Origin: Adenanthera pavonina
Taxonomy: Eukaryota > Streptophyta > Magnoliopsida > Fabales > Fabaceae
Assembly: GCA_026686845.1 (NCBI GenBank)
Contig: JAIVEN010000003.1
Location: 7,628,501 to 7,692,500 of the forward strand
DNA: 64,000 nucleotides
Direction: 5' to 3'
The notes beneath the pieces were generated by a model. It saw only the letters and a program-made list of their open reading frames with translations. It did not search any database and was not told where the DNA came from. Positions within the stretch are counted from its first letter, which is position 1. Each line of letters begins with the position of its first letter. Below are positions 1-11,506 of this stretch, one piece after another. The position numbers and the translations under genes are program-made.

Positions 1-1102
1 ATTAAATGAATAAGATCAACATATATGAAATAATACCCATGTCCATGATAAAATTAGATATTCTAAAGGCCAGATAAGATCAAATTTAATTAATTTAAGT
101 AATCATCAATTATTACTAACTCCGCCTATGTAGTGCCATAGCCGGTTCTAAGTCGGGGTAAAGGAGAATGGTTGTGTTAGGTCCTCGTCAGTCAACGTAA
201 AAATTTGTCGAATCTTTATAACATGGATTAAAGACGTATATGTGCTAAGGCTAGGTCGTTGCCCAGAAATAACACGCTATATGACTCGAATGCAATGTCA
301 AATGATAGCTGACTTCACTTAATGGAAAAAGGTTAATATTGTTGTGGTTGTAATCATCAATCATTACTCTACTAATGATAAAAGTCCAATCAATCTGTAA
401 ACTCCAAAGGAAAAAAAAGGATGTAAGTTGTACAAAGTGCAAACTGATTCTGATTTTGCTACATTAGGAGGATTTGAACTATGGTCACTGCCCATATCCC
501 ACTCCATCCCTATCACTTAAACTAGCCTAGGTGGCTAACAGATTCTGATTTTATGAGATAACTAAATCAAAAGTTTTTCATATTGAGTGCCACAATATTA
601 GTTCAGTGTTCAAGTTATCTGGGAAATTTTTCATATTAATAGTCGAATCTAATATAAATGATTTATCTAAGGAGATAATGTTTGATAGAGCCCATTGACG
701 TCGTATGATTCATGTAACCAACCCCATTTAGTAGAATAAGACTAATGTTATTATTATAATAGTAGAATCTAATATTAATCAGTCTTCAATTTATGGGTCA
801 TAAACATAATTACCTAGATCTAGATGTCCAAGTTCAATTCATCCCTTGTAAAGTATTGGTAAAATTACGGTCAATCCTGACATTGATAGCAACAGGTCTC
901 CAGATGTACCCCACACATCACAACCCTCGATCCCCAGAACCCGGATAGTTTGTAACCTTATATCGGCCAAAGGGCGAGAGAAAGGTCACCGTAATTAAAT
1001 GGATTCGGGATCAGTGTCATAATCTCACATGAAACATCAACTCAGAATTTGAATTGTAGCTATAAAAAGTCAGCAAATTTAAGATATATCGTCAAAACAT
1101 AC
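1..1102. other. Non-coding left edge, probable EMC7 intron 2
   Basis: No convincing exon is visible on either strand. Because the EMC7-like gene on the minus strand ends here after its second exon with a good donor (GT at 1102-1101), this stretch is most simply its second intron, with the remaining exons beyond the left edge. A short stretch near 130-210 looks like a dispersed plant repeat. Confidence 0.45.
121..230. repeat. Dispersed plant repeat fragment
   Basis: The stretch around the words GCCGGTTCTAAGTCGGGG and TAAAGGAGAATGGTTGTG resembles a sequence I remember as recurring in many dicot genomes, probably a retroelement remnant. No ends or target duplication can be seen. The identification rests on recollection only. 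Confidence 0.3.
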
Positions 1103-1472
1103 TTGGAATCCTCACTCGCCCATTAATAGTGTAACCTTCAGCAGACCTGCAAAAGTTAAATTTAGCAGAGGATTACATCAATGCCAACATTCCTAAATCA
1201 ACCTCGCTAGGGTTTGCATTGGGAAGAAAATTAAGGGAAATCATAGCAGGACGACCCATTTGGTACAAAGAGAAGTCAAGATCTCAAAATACATCAAATA
1301 TTAGAAAAAAGTGTAAAATTAACAAGTGATTTATCTGCTACGTTTCTTCTACAGATACAGAGAAGGGTAGCAGATAAAAAAATTCGTACCCAGGAGTGTG
1401 AGCGAAGGATGGGGATAAAACCGAGAAGCAGAGCTGTAGAAAAAGAACAAGTAGGAGTGATTTGGAGCGCAT
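1103..1472 (-). CDS. EMC7-like ER membrane complex subunit, N-terminal exons only
   Basis: Two exons are visible: 1472-1390 and 1146-1103. The first starts at an ATG in good context and encodes a signal peptide, with MRSKS followed by a leucine/valine/phenylalanine-rich core. The second begins with residues SAEGYTINGRVRIP. The junction is phase-consistent (GG+G gives glycine), with a GT donor at 1389-1388 and a CAG acceptor at 1147. The signal peptide followed by GYTINGRVRIP matches plant EMC7 homologs, whose beta-sandwich domain begins this way. EMC7 is a lumenal-facing subunit of the ER complex that inserts membrane proteins. The rest of the domain and the membrane segment are not in the window. 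The nearby SLC35F-like gene matches a remembered Arabidopsis gene pair, which supports the call. A truncated gene copy cannot be excluded. Confidence 0.6.
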
Positions 1473-2429
1473 GGCCACCGCCAAAATAGGATAATAAGTT
1501 ATGCAATGTTTCCAAGAGCTGATCGAAACCAAAGCTTAATTTATTGGGTTGCTCGGCTGCGGAAGAGGAGATTTGCAAGATTGGAGGTTGAAGCGTAGAC
1601 TGTAGGTTCGTTTGGTATCATAGAGTAATTTGATTTTTAATAATAATATTTATTTTTCATATATCATCATCATCATAAAAATTTTTATACTATCTCTATT
1701 TTTTCCAATATTTATTTTATAATTGCTTTTTTTTTTTTCAATTTCACATTCAAATTTATAAAATGTTATATTGCCTAACCCCGTCCCAAAAGCAGTAAGT
1801 ATTTTAGGTTTTCTTGCCCGGATTTATATTCACACATGAAAGCTAATGGAATTGAACGAACAATGTGAACAAATCGGATCATTTTTCTTTTCAAGCAAAG
1901 GGAAAATAATCACAGTTTCATAAGATGGTTCATAGTGTTATTCCCATCCCATCTAGGGGTGGAACCAAAAGAAATAATGTGGGGGCCAAATTTTATTATA
2001 GTTTTGGATATATGTTAAAATTTGTTACCCTAAAACATATTGGTGGCTCAATTCAAGCGGCTTTCACGTTGGGGCATTACCATTTTGGTTCAATTTGCGC
2101 ATTTATTAGTTCATCTAAATATATGGTCAATTGTGATAATCTAATTTTTCATGAATAGACTCATGATATCATAGGGATAATCTTGGCATTTACGTGAACT
2201 ATGAGTTCTATTCTGGGTGCTCATGAAGATAATGTCTCATTGCTGATGTTCCTCCTTAGAGAATAATCTGTTGTATCTTTCTTACTAAATTGAGCAGCTT
2301 GCATGTACAAAAATTCTTTTTCAAGGTAGTGTCCTCATATAAGAACTACCAGCTTCATAACATTATTCGCTTTCTACAATATCCACTCTGGCAAAGTTGA
2401 GGGAAAAATGTATTAATCATGTTTTGTTT
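1473..2429. other. Non-coding stretch upstream of the EMC7-like gene
   Basis: This holds the promoter side of the EMC7-like gene and AT-rich DNA with long T runs near 1730. The edge at about 1612-1760 resembles a decayed MITE, but I could not find its second end. No gene is supported. Confidence 0.5.
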
Positions 2430-2585
2430 AATAAATAGCTTTTTCCATACCTCTTTGGCTTCACAACAATCATGGATAATGTGAAGGGCTGAATCTTGAG
2501 CGGCACAATCAGAAGGGCATGTTCTTTGAATTAAACCATTGCTCTGGACGGTAGTCGCGATGGTTTGCAGTCTATCATGAGTCAT
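2430..2585 (-). pseudogene. LINE reverse-transcriptase remnant (zf-RVT region)
   Basis: The translation carries L-T-x(n)-NGL followed by C-P-S-D-C, then HIIHDCCEAKEVWKKL. This is the Cys/His zinc-binding motif (zf-RVT) found after the reverse transcriptase domain of plant non-LTR retrotransposons. Only about 50 residues are recognisable. No RT catalytic motifs, RNase H domain or poly(A) tail adjoin it, so this is a dead fragment. It lies just outside the left end of the hAT element. Confidence 0.6.
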
Positions 2586-2888
2586 TTCCCGTAAGCAGAA
2601 TTATTCTCATAGGCAGGTCATCTTCAGCGTCCAAAAACCTATGATTCATTTAATTCAACCTTCTCCTAATTTGCAAAAAAAAAAGTCTCTACAAAAAAAA
2701 AGATAGCAACATTTTTATGCTATTACCACACAAAAAAAATCCATCAATATATTAATTGACATTAAATTTATAAAATTGGTAGGATGCATGAAATCAATAA
2801 GTACCATATGTTTATTACAATTTGAACAGTACATACTGAAATTAGATAATTTAAATTTAATTTAATTTTATTAAATTTAAAATTATTT

Positions 2889-2896
2889 GTCTTAAC
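2889..2896. repeat. 8-bp target site duplication, left copy (hAT)
   Basis: GTCTTAAC stands immediately before the left end of the hAT element and is repeated exactly at 7449-7456. Eight-base duplications are the hallmark of hAT insertion. Confidence 0.9.
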
Positions 2897-2990
2897 CAAG
2901 GTATTAAAAACCGGACCGGCCATTCAACCGGTCAAGACACCGGTTCAAGGTTCAATGGTTGGACTGGGGTTGGACTGGATATGAATAAAT
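2897..2990. repeat. hAT left terminal and subterminal repeat
   Basis: The terminal inverted repeat is followed by ACCGG-containing words (CCGGACCGGCC, ACCGGTC, ACCGGTTC) in about 60 bases. It is shorter than the matching right-hand region. Such clusters are usual transposase-binding sites in hAT elements. Confidence 0.7.
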
Positions 2991-3231
2991 TAATATATTT
3001 TAGATAATGTAGATGAAAAATAGAAACAATATTTATCCATAATCACAAAATTAACATTCAATCTATAATGAAATGTAAAAGTAGTCTACTACAACCAAAT
3101 TCATACATCATACATCATACATAATCATAAACATCATACATCATAGGTCCATAACTAACCAAATTCATCCACAACAAACAATTAAACATTATACATAACA
3201 ATATCAGTATTTGTCTACCATAAGCATTCAA

Positions 3232-5858
3232 TTAGTAACCATCATAAAAGTCATTCAAGTTAAATTCTTCATAAGGTGACTCATTAACAGCCAAACTAAG
3301 AGAACTAGAACCAGCAACAGAATCATGTTGATATCTATCAGCATCCAATGAAGTTAGAGGTGGTGGATCTGGGATGTTCACATTTTCATCACCTATTATA
3401 TATTTGACAAAAAAGAATATTAATGATTATGTATAGAAAACAAGTATCTAATATTAGAAACCAAAATGAAATTGAAAATATAAACCTTCATTCTCTCCTT
3501 GAGGCCGTGATGGAATAAAAGTCTCACTTTGAAAATCTGCATCATCAAACTCAGGAGTTGCATCTTCTTCAGTTACCCAAAAATCTACTTTGTCAATTGA
3601 TTCATAATCAATAGGATCATAACTCTTCTTCTTCAATTGTGACCTTTGATGAAAATAAAAGCAAATATTAAAATATAGGTTCAATTTTGCGGAAACACAA
3701 AAATAGTCAAATATGAATTATTTAGAGTCAATAGGATCATAATTGAAACGTATTACCTATATTGCAATCGCAAGTTGTAATTAACAAAAACCAAGTCATT
3801 CAATCGTTGATGTTCCAGTCTATTTCTTCTTTTTGTATGAATGCGTTCTAACAAACTCCAATTTCGCTCACATCCAGAAGAAGAAGAAGTTTGGCTAAGA
3901 ACCCGGATTGCAAGCTTTTGCAACTCTGGAACACTGCCTCCAAAAATGTCCCACCATATATCTACATCAAAAAGACAAAAACATTCAATTATATTATAAA
4001 CTTATATGCCAAATAATAATTAATGGATAATAAATTAATTCTTACGAGGTTCTAATCTACTCGCTGCTGCAATAGTTTGGTCCCGACTAAAAGAGCCATC
4101 ACGCTCACGATATGTTGTCAACTGAGTTATCATCTCAATATTGGAAGAAGAGCTGTTTGCCTCAAATAAATCAAGCATTGCATCCATAATTCTTCTCTTG
4201 TTACAAAATTGATTATCATACAAGATAGCAGGATTCAACAAATATGCCGCTGCATGTAAATCATTCTTCAAGTGCTTATCCCATCGAGCTTGAATAATAT
4301 TTGTATAAGGCTTATAATTTTCCTTCTTATTATGAAACATAATCTTTATTGCCTTTTTTGCCCTGGACATCCCTTCATATACATAACCCATAGAAGGCTT
4401 TTCATCTGAATCTACAAGTCTCAGCAATCGAATAAGGGGAGCTGCAATCTTCACAGTTTCATAACAATCATCCCAAAACTTTTTTTCTAATACAATGGCA
4501 CTAAATTGTCTACCTGCAGCTGTCTTAGACAATTTATGATCAACAAAATGCTTATCAACAGCCAAGGCTTGCAAGTGATGTTTGTGCTCATGTATACTAT
4601 ACAATGTAATGAAAGTAGTGGCAAACCTAGTCACTCCTGGATGTACAATTTCTTTCCACCCCTCTCTTTTCCTAAGCCATGACAATAAGATTGTGTGATT
4701 GTATACAAATATAGTTTTCTTTGATGCCTTTGATTGAAGGTTAGATATATGAGGCATGCTTGCAATGTCCTTCAAGATAAGATTCAAGCAGTGTGCAGCA
4801 CAAGGAGACCAATAAATGTGTCTATATTTCTCTTTAATCAACCTGCCACATGCTACATAGTTAGCTGCATTATCAGTCACCACATGGACAATATTTGCAG
4901 GACCAACCCATTCAATAACATCACAAAACAATGAAAACAAAGCCTTTGCATCTTTCACCATATCAGAAGCATCAACAAATTTCACAAAAGCTATACCTTT
5001 AGTAGAATAGACTAAAAAGTTGATCAATGTTCTTTGCCTCACGTCAGTCCAACCATCAGCCATAAGTGTACAACCATTATTTTACCATTTAGCTCGATGA
5101 CTCTCAATGAGTAATTGGCATTCCTGCTTCCAATCTCCCAACAAATTGACTCTCATATCATAAGCAGTAGGGGCTTTAAATCTAGGCCCCATGGCAGCAA
5201 TTGCATCCACAGCTTTTTGAAAAAAAGGACAATTCATGGTATTAAATGGAATGCAATTGATAAAAGCCCATTGAGCAATGGCCATCCTAGCATTGTGTTG
5301 GGCTTCTTTACTTGACAATACACTTTTGATGCTTGGTTGGGAGCCAGGAGATGTTCTCGGAGCAAAATAATTTTCAACTACCCCAGTAGCCTTTCTCTTG
5401 CCATGAGAATCAAGGACCTTCGAAGTTGGAGTTGGAGCAATAGCTAATTCACATCCCTCTTCCTCACCATATTCTTCACGAATATTATCAAGCTTCTTTT
5501 TTAATTGCACTTCTTTTAGAGACTCTTTCATCCTATGACGTATATCATAAGGAACTTTCTTGCAAGAAGATATTTGACCAATGATACCAGCAAGATGTTG
5601 CTTCATTCTATTTATTCCACCTCCTCTATAAACTGCAAAACAAAAAAGGCATGTATACACATTAGTCTTCCCCTCTTTTTTCAAGGAAAAATATTCCCAT
5701 GCAGGATCAGCCTTCCCACGTGTCGATGAACTCCCTGTTGTTGATTGTTTGTCTGATGAAGGTTCATTACTACCAACAGTGTTTTGGCCAGCATTAATGG
5801 GATTGGGAGTGGGAGACATATTATCTTGTGTATTGGCATCAGATGTTGAAATATCCAT
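3232..5858 (-). pseudogene. hAT transposase (BED finger, DUF659, dimerisation domain) with one nonsense codon
   Basis: Four exons are supported by phase-matching splice sites: 5858-4046, 3961-3757, 3643-3486 and 3392-3232. The N-terminus (residues about 51-103) is a BED-type zinc finger: DPAWEYF, then CLFC, then QHLAG. After it comes the catalytic region, with CTLMADGWTD, VVTDNAANYV and SPCAAHCLNLILKDIA. Exon 2 is the hAT dimerisation domain: IWWDIFGG, then LSQTSSSSGCERNWS and HTKRRNRL. Exons 3 and 4 give the acidic tail ending DFYDGY. The only lesion I see is an in-frame TAA at 5084-5082, between AKW and NNGCTLM. The two halves share one frame, so this is a nonsense substitution and not a frameshift. 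The protein would cut and paste the element by binding its ends. Confidence 0.88.
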
Positions 5859-7259
5859 GCTCCTTAACTAGGATGAAAAGAAAGACAATATTAAAGAAAA
5901 TTTAAAATTAGTACACGGTTCAAGTTCAATGAAGTGAAATAATGACTACAAAAAACATTGTAAGAAACTTAAAGCTCCAAGCTAGTTTATACTTTATACT
6001 AGGATATTAACATGAAATGGAAGTCCATACTGCATATAATTATGGCAAAAAATGCATACAAACATAGATATCATATTTTTAGCAGTTCAGCTTATGTCAA
6101 TACTCAATAGTCATAGACAAGTTCTAACTCTAATATTTCAATCCCATCAAAATGAAAAATTCAGCAAAGAAACTTAAAGCTCCAAGCTAGTATTGTCTAT
6201 TTGTCCACAAAGAAATTAAGTTTTAGATATAAAAAATATACAAATAAAAACAAAAGTTAACATCCAACCTTGAAAATAGCTTCAGCTTCTCCTAGTTCCA
6301 AAATCTGAAAATCGTAATTGTGTATTCGTGCTACATTCAGTACATTAAACTACATCAGCCAAGAAAAACAAAAATAGATTCAAGCCAAAAACTGAAAAAG
6401 AAAGAAAGAAAATAGATTCAATGCTTCATAGAACAAAAGTAGCAAAACAGAGGAGGCAGGGGAAATAAAAAAATGGCAACCATTGGACCTGAAACAAACA
6501 CAACACCAAGGGATAAGAGTTGATTGCTGGCGATGACTTGGTGAAGGGAATCTATGAGAGAAGGTTCTGACGCAGTGTAGGCACTGGATGGAATAGACAG
6601 AGAATATAACAACCCACCGGAGGGGCGTACCTTAGGAGCACCAATCTCCCCTGGCAAACATCTATCTGCACGAAGCCGACTTATGGGTAGTGAAATATGA
6701 AAAAAAAAAAAAGATATGCTTTGGGAGTGTGAGATAGGCGAACGGGGAGTACGCAGTCGAACAACCGCAGGGGCTTCCAGCAGATGAGACCGAACAATCG
6801 CGGATAGAGGAGGAAGAATGAGTCGTTGCTGTTGTGCTGCTGTGGCGATGGAGTCGGAGTAGGAGCAGACGAAGTTGGCGACGAGACACAAACAGAGGAA
6901 CGCAACCAGTGATCGAGGAAGGGAGACGACAGCTATTGATGTGAAGGCAACCAGAATCTGCGGTCACCCTTGAAGCTCGCCGGCGAGATGATTTCTAACC
7001 CAGATAGCGGTGGACAACGGGAAGAAATTTGGGATGTTAGGGTTCACACTTCAGACCACGGGAGAGACCGAGAGAACACGTTGAGGCTCAGTCAAGGCTC
7101 TGAACTTCAGATTCAGATTTTTTTCTTTTTCAGTTTTTCTATCCGTAAGCTTTTTCAGTTTTTTTTGTTATTTTGTTTTGATTTATAACTGGGCTGCTGG
7201 CAGGAAAAAAAAAACTAAGGCAAAACGACGACGTTTTGTCTTAGAAACAAAATTAAAAA
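5859..7259. other. hAT upstream region and leader
   Basis: This is the promoter and probable 5' untranslated side of the transposase gene. From about 6480 to 7090 it is noticeably richer in GC than the rest of the element. It has open frames on both strands, none resembling a known protein. A possible untranslated exon ends near 6268 with a CAAG/GTTGGA donor on the minus strand. A palindromic word, AAAACGACGACGTTTT, lies near 7222. Confidence 0.5.
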
Positions 7260-7448
7260 AAAAATCCAAACCGGGCAAACCGGTTGACCCGCCGGTTTTA
7301 CCGGTTCAGGCCGGTTCATGCCCGGTTTGGACAGTTTTTAACCGGTTTTCAAATATAGCGATTTTTTGGTTTTTCCGGACCGGACTGGGGATCGGTTCAC
7401 GGTCCAACCGGTTGAACCGGCCAGTCCGGTCCGATTTTTAGTTCATTG
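7260..7448. repeat. hAT right subterminal CCGG-repeat array and terminal repeat
   Basis: About 190 bases contain a dense series of CCGG words (ACCGGGC, AACCGGTT, GCCGGTT, CCCGGTTT, ACCGGTTT, CCGGACCGG, ACCGGTT, CCGGTCCG) in both orientations. The array ends at the terminal repeat. Clustered subterminal motifs of this kind bind transposase in Ac-like elements. Their CG and CNG content makes them targets for plant DNA methylation. Confidence 0.75.
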
Positions 7449-7456
7449 GTCTTAAC
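7449..7456. repeat. 8-bp target site duplication, right copy (hAT)
   Basis: GTCTTAAC, identical to 2889-2896, directly abuts the right end of the hAT element. Confidence 0.9.
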
Positions 7457-8965
7457 ATGCCAACAATAATACAATGTAAAAGTAATAAAATTCACATGCG
7501 ACTAGTCTATTTTATGTTACTTTATACTTTATATTTTATCTGTCATTAATTTGTAATTTACTTTATGGTTTGTCTGCAACTTATTCATAAAGTTTGTATT
7601 ATTATAAGAAGTCTCTAGTCTATATAAGATTAAGTCTATAACCAAAGAAGGTAAATTCAAAAATCGAAAGAAAATATCTAAGCCTCCAATTATGAAATAT
7701 TTTGAGTATTTTCTGAACTCTTCCATTCTCTTCTAAAATTAAAAAAACTTTCATATCTTCTTTTTCTTACTGCCACCATAGTTTCAAGTATGCTTTATCT
7801 TACGTGTGTATAAAAGGAAACCGAGCATGATCCACCTCAAGGTGATCGCACCGGAACATATTCTCACCACTGTGATGAGCATGAATGAGGATTCCTGGAC
7901 GCATGAGCTGGTTCACTTCTCAATAAACGTGTTTATGAATGAATTGTGATCATTTTGGGGAAAAAAAAAAAGAATAATGATCAGATAGGCCTTCGTAGAT
8001 AGGAGTGGGATGATAATAACAAGATTTTTATGGGTATGTCTCCTTCAAAATTTTCGTGTTTAAACCCTAGTCTGGCAAAACGCTTGCTTACCCCTCGAAT
8101 TAAGAAACGGTCGCTCATCCGCCATCCATTGTTGCGCTTGGCCATCGTCAATTTCTCTTAGGCATAAACTGTCGGTTTGGAAGGAGAGGTAAGATTTTGA
8201 AACTCTATTCTTCTCCCCTGTTCGAAACTCTACTCTCATTGCTCAGTTTGATATTCAATGGAAGATGTCATTTGATCGCTGGTTTCAATTGGGAGAAAAG
8301 GTTGCTTATGTTTTTCTGGTTGAACTCTCTTGTTTCTAGTGCATGAGCGTTTGATGAGGAATTCGAGAGCTTGTTTTGAATTTTATTGCCCAATTTAAGT
8401 GATCGCTGTGTGAGACTAAGTTGGAACATTGAGCAAGCTGCGTGTTCCTAATTCCTTGCACCATGTTTGATTGCTTATCTCAATATCCACCAACGAGCTC
8501 CAATAAGCATGGATGCATGTCTAAACAAGTTAGCATTTAGTAAGGATGCTTAGGTGAGAATGGGGTATTCAGGGATATTTTGTCTTTTAAAATGTGGAGT
8601 CAGTGTTGAACCTTTGTGCTGATTGTTAGTCAGATCATAGTATCATAAAAAGAAGATCAAATAACACCACATCAGAAAAATAAACACGACAACCTAATAT
8701 TCAACTACCAAAGGCAACATTAGCTACACCAGACTCGAAAACCCACCCTATTCCACCACGATCTCCAACATGCCGGCATCCTCTCTACCCAAACTGGCTG
8801 AAAGCTTCTCAAGAGCATCTTGATATCTGATTGTTAGTGAGATGTGGAGGTTGAAAAAAATGTTGCTGTAAAATAGAGCTTCTTTTTTGTTCCTTTTTTT
8901 TATTTAATTTCATGATTGTTTTGCAGCTGAGCTTCAATCTTTATTATATACAATGCATTATTCTA
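7457..8965 (+). other. Upstream region of NBP35 copy; possible 5' untranslated exon
   Basis: No protein-coding gene is visible. The stretch 8060-8190 has the composition of a leader: an AAACCCTA motif, then mixed GC sequence ending GGAAGGAGAG before a GTAAGATTTTG donor at about 8189. That would fit an untranslated first exon of the NBP35-like gene separated from its ATG by a 3.3-kb intron, into which the solo LTR inserted. This is inference from composition and one donor only. Confidence 0.35.
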
Positions 8966-9205
8966 CTTCATTTGTCCCAATGCCAGAGGTTTTTCTTGTC
9001 CTATAATATAAATTAGCATGTAATCATTTGTCCCTCATTTATTATATTATTAATATTATAACTTGTAGTATATTTAATGAAATGAGTGTAATTAATAGGG
9101 TAAAATTGGAGATTTTGGCTTTTTTCTAGAAGTTTGAGGATGCAATAAATTTTCTTAATATGTGTAAAATATCTCCCATTACCTTCTAATATGAGACGGA
9201 GGGAG
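8966..9205. mobile_element. Stowaway-like MITE, about 240 bp
   Basis: The right end reads GAGACGGAGGGAG followed by TA, the classic Stowaway terminus. The left end, after TA, is CTTCATTTGTCCCAAT, a decayed copy of the same inverted repeat (9 of 16 matching). The interior is AT-rich and non-coding. TA duplications flank at 8964-8965 and 9206-9207. The element is old, judging by the divergence of its arms. Confidence 0.6.
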
Positions 9206-9843
9206 TATTCATTATTATACATTGCATTATCATACAATATTTTATATAGTATTACGCAGAGTACTACATAATCTTGATAAATACTCTTTTTAGTTTTTTT
9301 TATAAGATACTTTTAACTATTTTACATAGATTAAGAAAGTTAGTTATATTCTTAAAATCCTAAAAAAAAACTAGTTATTCATTTTTAAACCCTATTTATT
9401 ATAATAATGCAATCCTCATTAAATAGGGTTTTTAATCATTATTAAGTGAAAAAGTGTGAAACCAATTAAAACAAGATTAAAAATATTACCGTTGACCAAT
9501 CATACAAAAATTCCAATAACAATTTACGAGGTCAAGAAATAAATAATTATGGGCAAAATATGAACAATGTTCCGAAATATTACAATGTGCCTTATAAAAA
9601 TCAGGAAAAACGTTTGGAAGGTATCTTAAAAAAAGGACCGAAGAGAGTATCAAATCTAATCAAGCTTTATAATATGTTATGCAGCAAATAGACTTTTAGA
9701 CTATTGTTTAGTATGATGAAATGAGTGTCTGGTTATTCTGTTTATTGGATCTTTTATCTCAAGTTTTCACCCAAACTCATTAGCCGATGTTGTCCCTTGA
9801 ATTGTATATTCTCCAGACCTTACATATCTAGAAGAGGATATTT

Positions 9844-11506
9844 TGTTAATTCAAATGATTTTGATGATTCTAAACAACATTGAGTTTGGAAATCCAATAT
9901 CAAAGGAACACAAATCATATGAAGCATAAAGTTGGAGATTCTTGAAGGTTAAAAAAGTTGTTTCATGTCTTTTAGGAATCTAATTGTAAAAGAAGGTAGT
10001 TAAACTTTCAATTTTGCGTATCCCAATATTAAATGAGGCATCTATCTGGATGATTAATGATTAGCTCATATTTTCAAAATGGTTTTTATGAAAAGAGTTA
10101 CTTTATGCGCATAACTAATGAATGTTATGAGGATAAAGTCTCAATTTCAAAGTTGTTTCTAAGTGTTCTCACTTTGTTTTCATGAAAAGAGTTCACCTTG
10201 TTCGCATAAATAATGAAAGTTATGGGGATAAAGTCTCAATCTCAGTTTTTCTAAGTGCTCCCTCTTCAATTTCATGAAAAGGGTTGAAGTTATCCGTATA
10301 ACGAAGATGTGCACCATGTTCTCAGGTCTATCCAGGTGATTATTCTGATAAGGTGTTTACCTTATTCACATAAGGGAGTGAACAGTGAAGGCCACTTGTA
10401 CTGGGCAGCCCGTTATTCGCATAACTTAGGGAGATTATCCGTATAACATGTGTTATAGAGCATTTGAACTCTTCTATTAAATAGGTTATTTGCATAACCT
10501 AGGGAGATTATCCGCATAACCTATATTTCAGCACCCTTGGACTTTCCTCGGTTAAATAGGTTATCCGCATAACCTATTTTCCAGGACTCATGGTCCTTCT
10601 TCAGCCAAATGGGTTATCCGCATAACCTGAGGAGGTTTTTCTGATAACCTATATTTTCCAAAAACTCAGTTTGAGAAAATTTAATGTTATCCGAACAACT
10701 GAGTAGATTTTCATGAAAATGTTTTTGAGCTAAAACTTAGTCATTTTGGAATGAATGTTGTTCGCCTAACGAATACATAACGTTGAAACCAAAGAGTCAA
10801 CGGTCACCCGTTATTCACATAATCTAAGAAGGTTATCCGCATAACCTCTGTCAGACGCATTTAATGTAGTAGGTGAATGACTATTTTTCTAAGAACAACG
10901 GCTAATTCTGGTTTCCATCGAATAGTTTTGCTCTAAAACTATAAATAAAACCTCATTTAATTTGTTGAAAAATGAAGAAAAACATATAAACGCTAAAACT
11001 CTGTAGAATTGATTACTGATTCATTCAAAGCTTACCTACCCTCTGTTTAGCTCATTCATTGTTCTTAAATTTTTATATCTATTCTTTTGAGAAAGAGTTT
11101 TCATACTGTGATCTGTATATTCCTACACAATTGTAGATAGCACTTAGTATAAGAAAACACTAAGAGATTTGTTCTTGCTCTTGAGCAAGAAGAGTGAGAG
11201 TGGTTTGGTCAGCTCAAAGTCCAAGCTAGGGTTGTATTACGGTTTTTGTAAGAACCCCTTCAAATCTTACAAAAAATAGTGGAGAAATTTCAAGTAGTGG
11301 CTTGAGGATTAGACGTAAGTCAACTGGAGTAGATCGAACCAGGATAAATCACTGTGTCCTCTTCTCATTTACTTTGCCATTGCTCTTTATTTCTTATACT
11401 TTGTTTTTTAGTAACTTTTTATTATCACTACTGTGTTTCATTTTCGCAGAAAAATTCAAACTTCCCAATTCACTCCCTCTTTTGGGAAGCCAGCTGAATT
11501 AACACA
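9844..11506 (+). mobile_element. Solo LTR of a Copia (SIRE/Maximus-like) retrotransposon, 1663 bp
   Basis: The LTR opens TGTTAATTC and closes GAATTAACACA, so it has TG...CA ends and an inverted nonamer. It is flanked by a perfect 5-bp target duplication, TATTT at 9839-9843 and 11507-11511. The 3' part contains words I associate with SIRE-type LTRs: a stretch like AGTGGCTTGAGGATTAGACG, then TAGATCGAACC, and CCAATTCACTCCCTC near the end. No internal domain or second LTR exists in the window, so it probably arose by LTR-LTR recombination. Its 3' end is 40 bp from the NBP35 ATG, so its promoter/U5 region could drive or replace that gene's transcription start. Confidence 0.78.
10408..10851. repeat. 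Array of dyad repeats inside the solo LTR
   Basis: The near-palindrome GGTTATCCGCATAACC and variants (TTATTCGCATAACTT, TTATTTGCATAACC, TTATCCGTATAAC) recur at least eight times. They are often paired as 'gcataacc taggga gattatccgcataacc' and spaced about 25-80 bp apart. The copies start near 10410 and the last is near 10833. They lie in the U3 part of the LTR, where repeated elements usually act as transcriptional enhancer sites. Confidence 0.7.

Larger units (their letters stand above)
2897..7448 (-). mobile_element. Complete hAT-superfamily DNA transposon, 4552 bp
   Basis: The element is bounded by perfect 8-bp direct repeats (GTCTTAAC at 2889-2896 and 7449-7456). Its ends are imperfect terminal inverted repeats: CAAGGTATTAAAAACCGGA on the left and, read inward from the right, CAATGAACTAAAAATCGGA, 15 of 19 matching. 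Both ends continue into CCGG/ACCGGTT-rich subterminal sequence. Inside, on the minus strand, is one four-exon transposase gene with BED finger, DUF659-type catalytic region and hAT C-terminal dimerisation domain. The exact target duplication and a reading frame damaged by only one codon point to a fairly recent insertion. If related copies supply transposase, the intact ends could still be mobilised. Confidence 0.92.

Noticed and set aside
1294..1578. 94-codon minus-strand frame overlapping the EMC7 first exon
   Set aside because: The competing frame (MRSKSLLLV...) has a signal peptide and joins in phase to GYTINGRVRIP, which this frame does not.
6418..6967. Three overlapping minus-strand open frames upstream of the hAT transposase
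   Set aside because: They are low-complexity Ser/Leu/Phe-rich with no family resemblance and overlap each other in different frames; more likely leader sequence.
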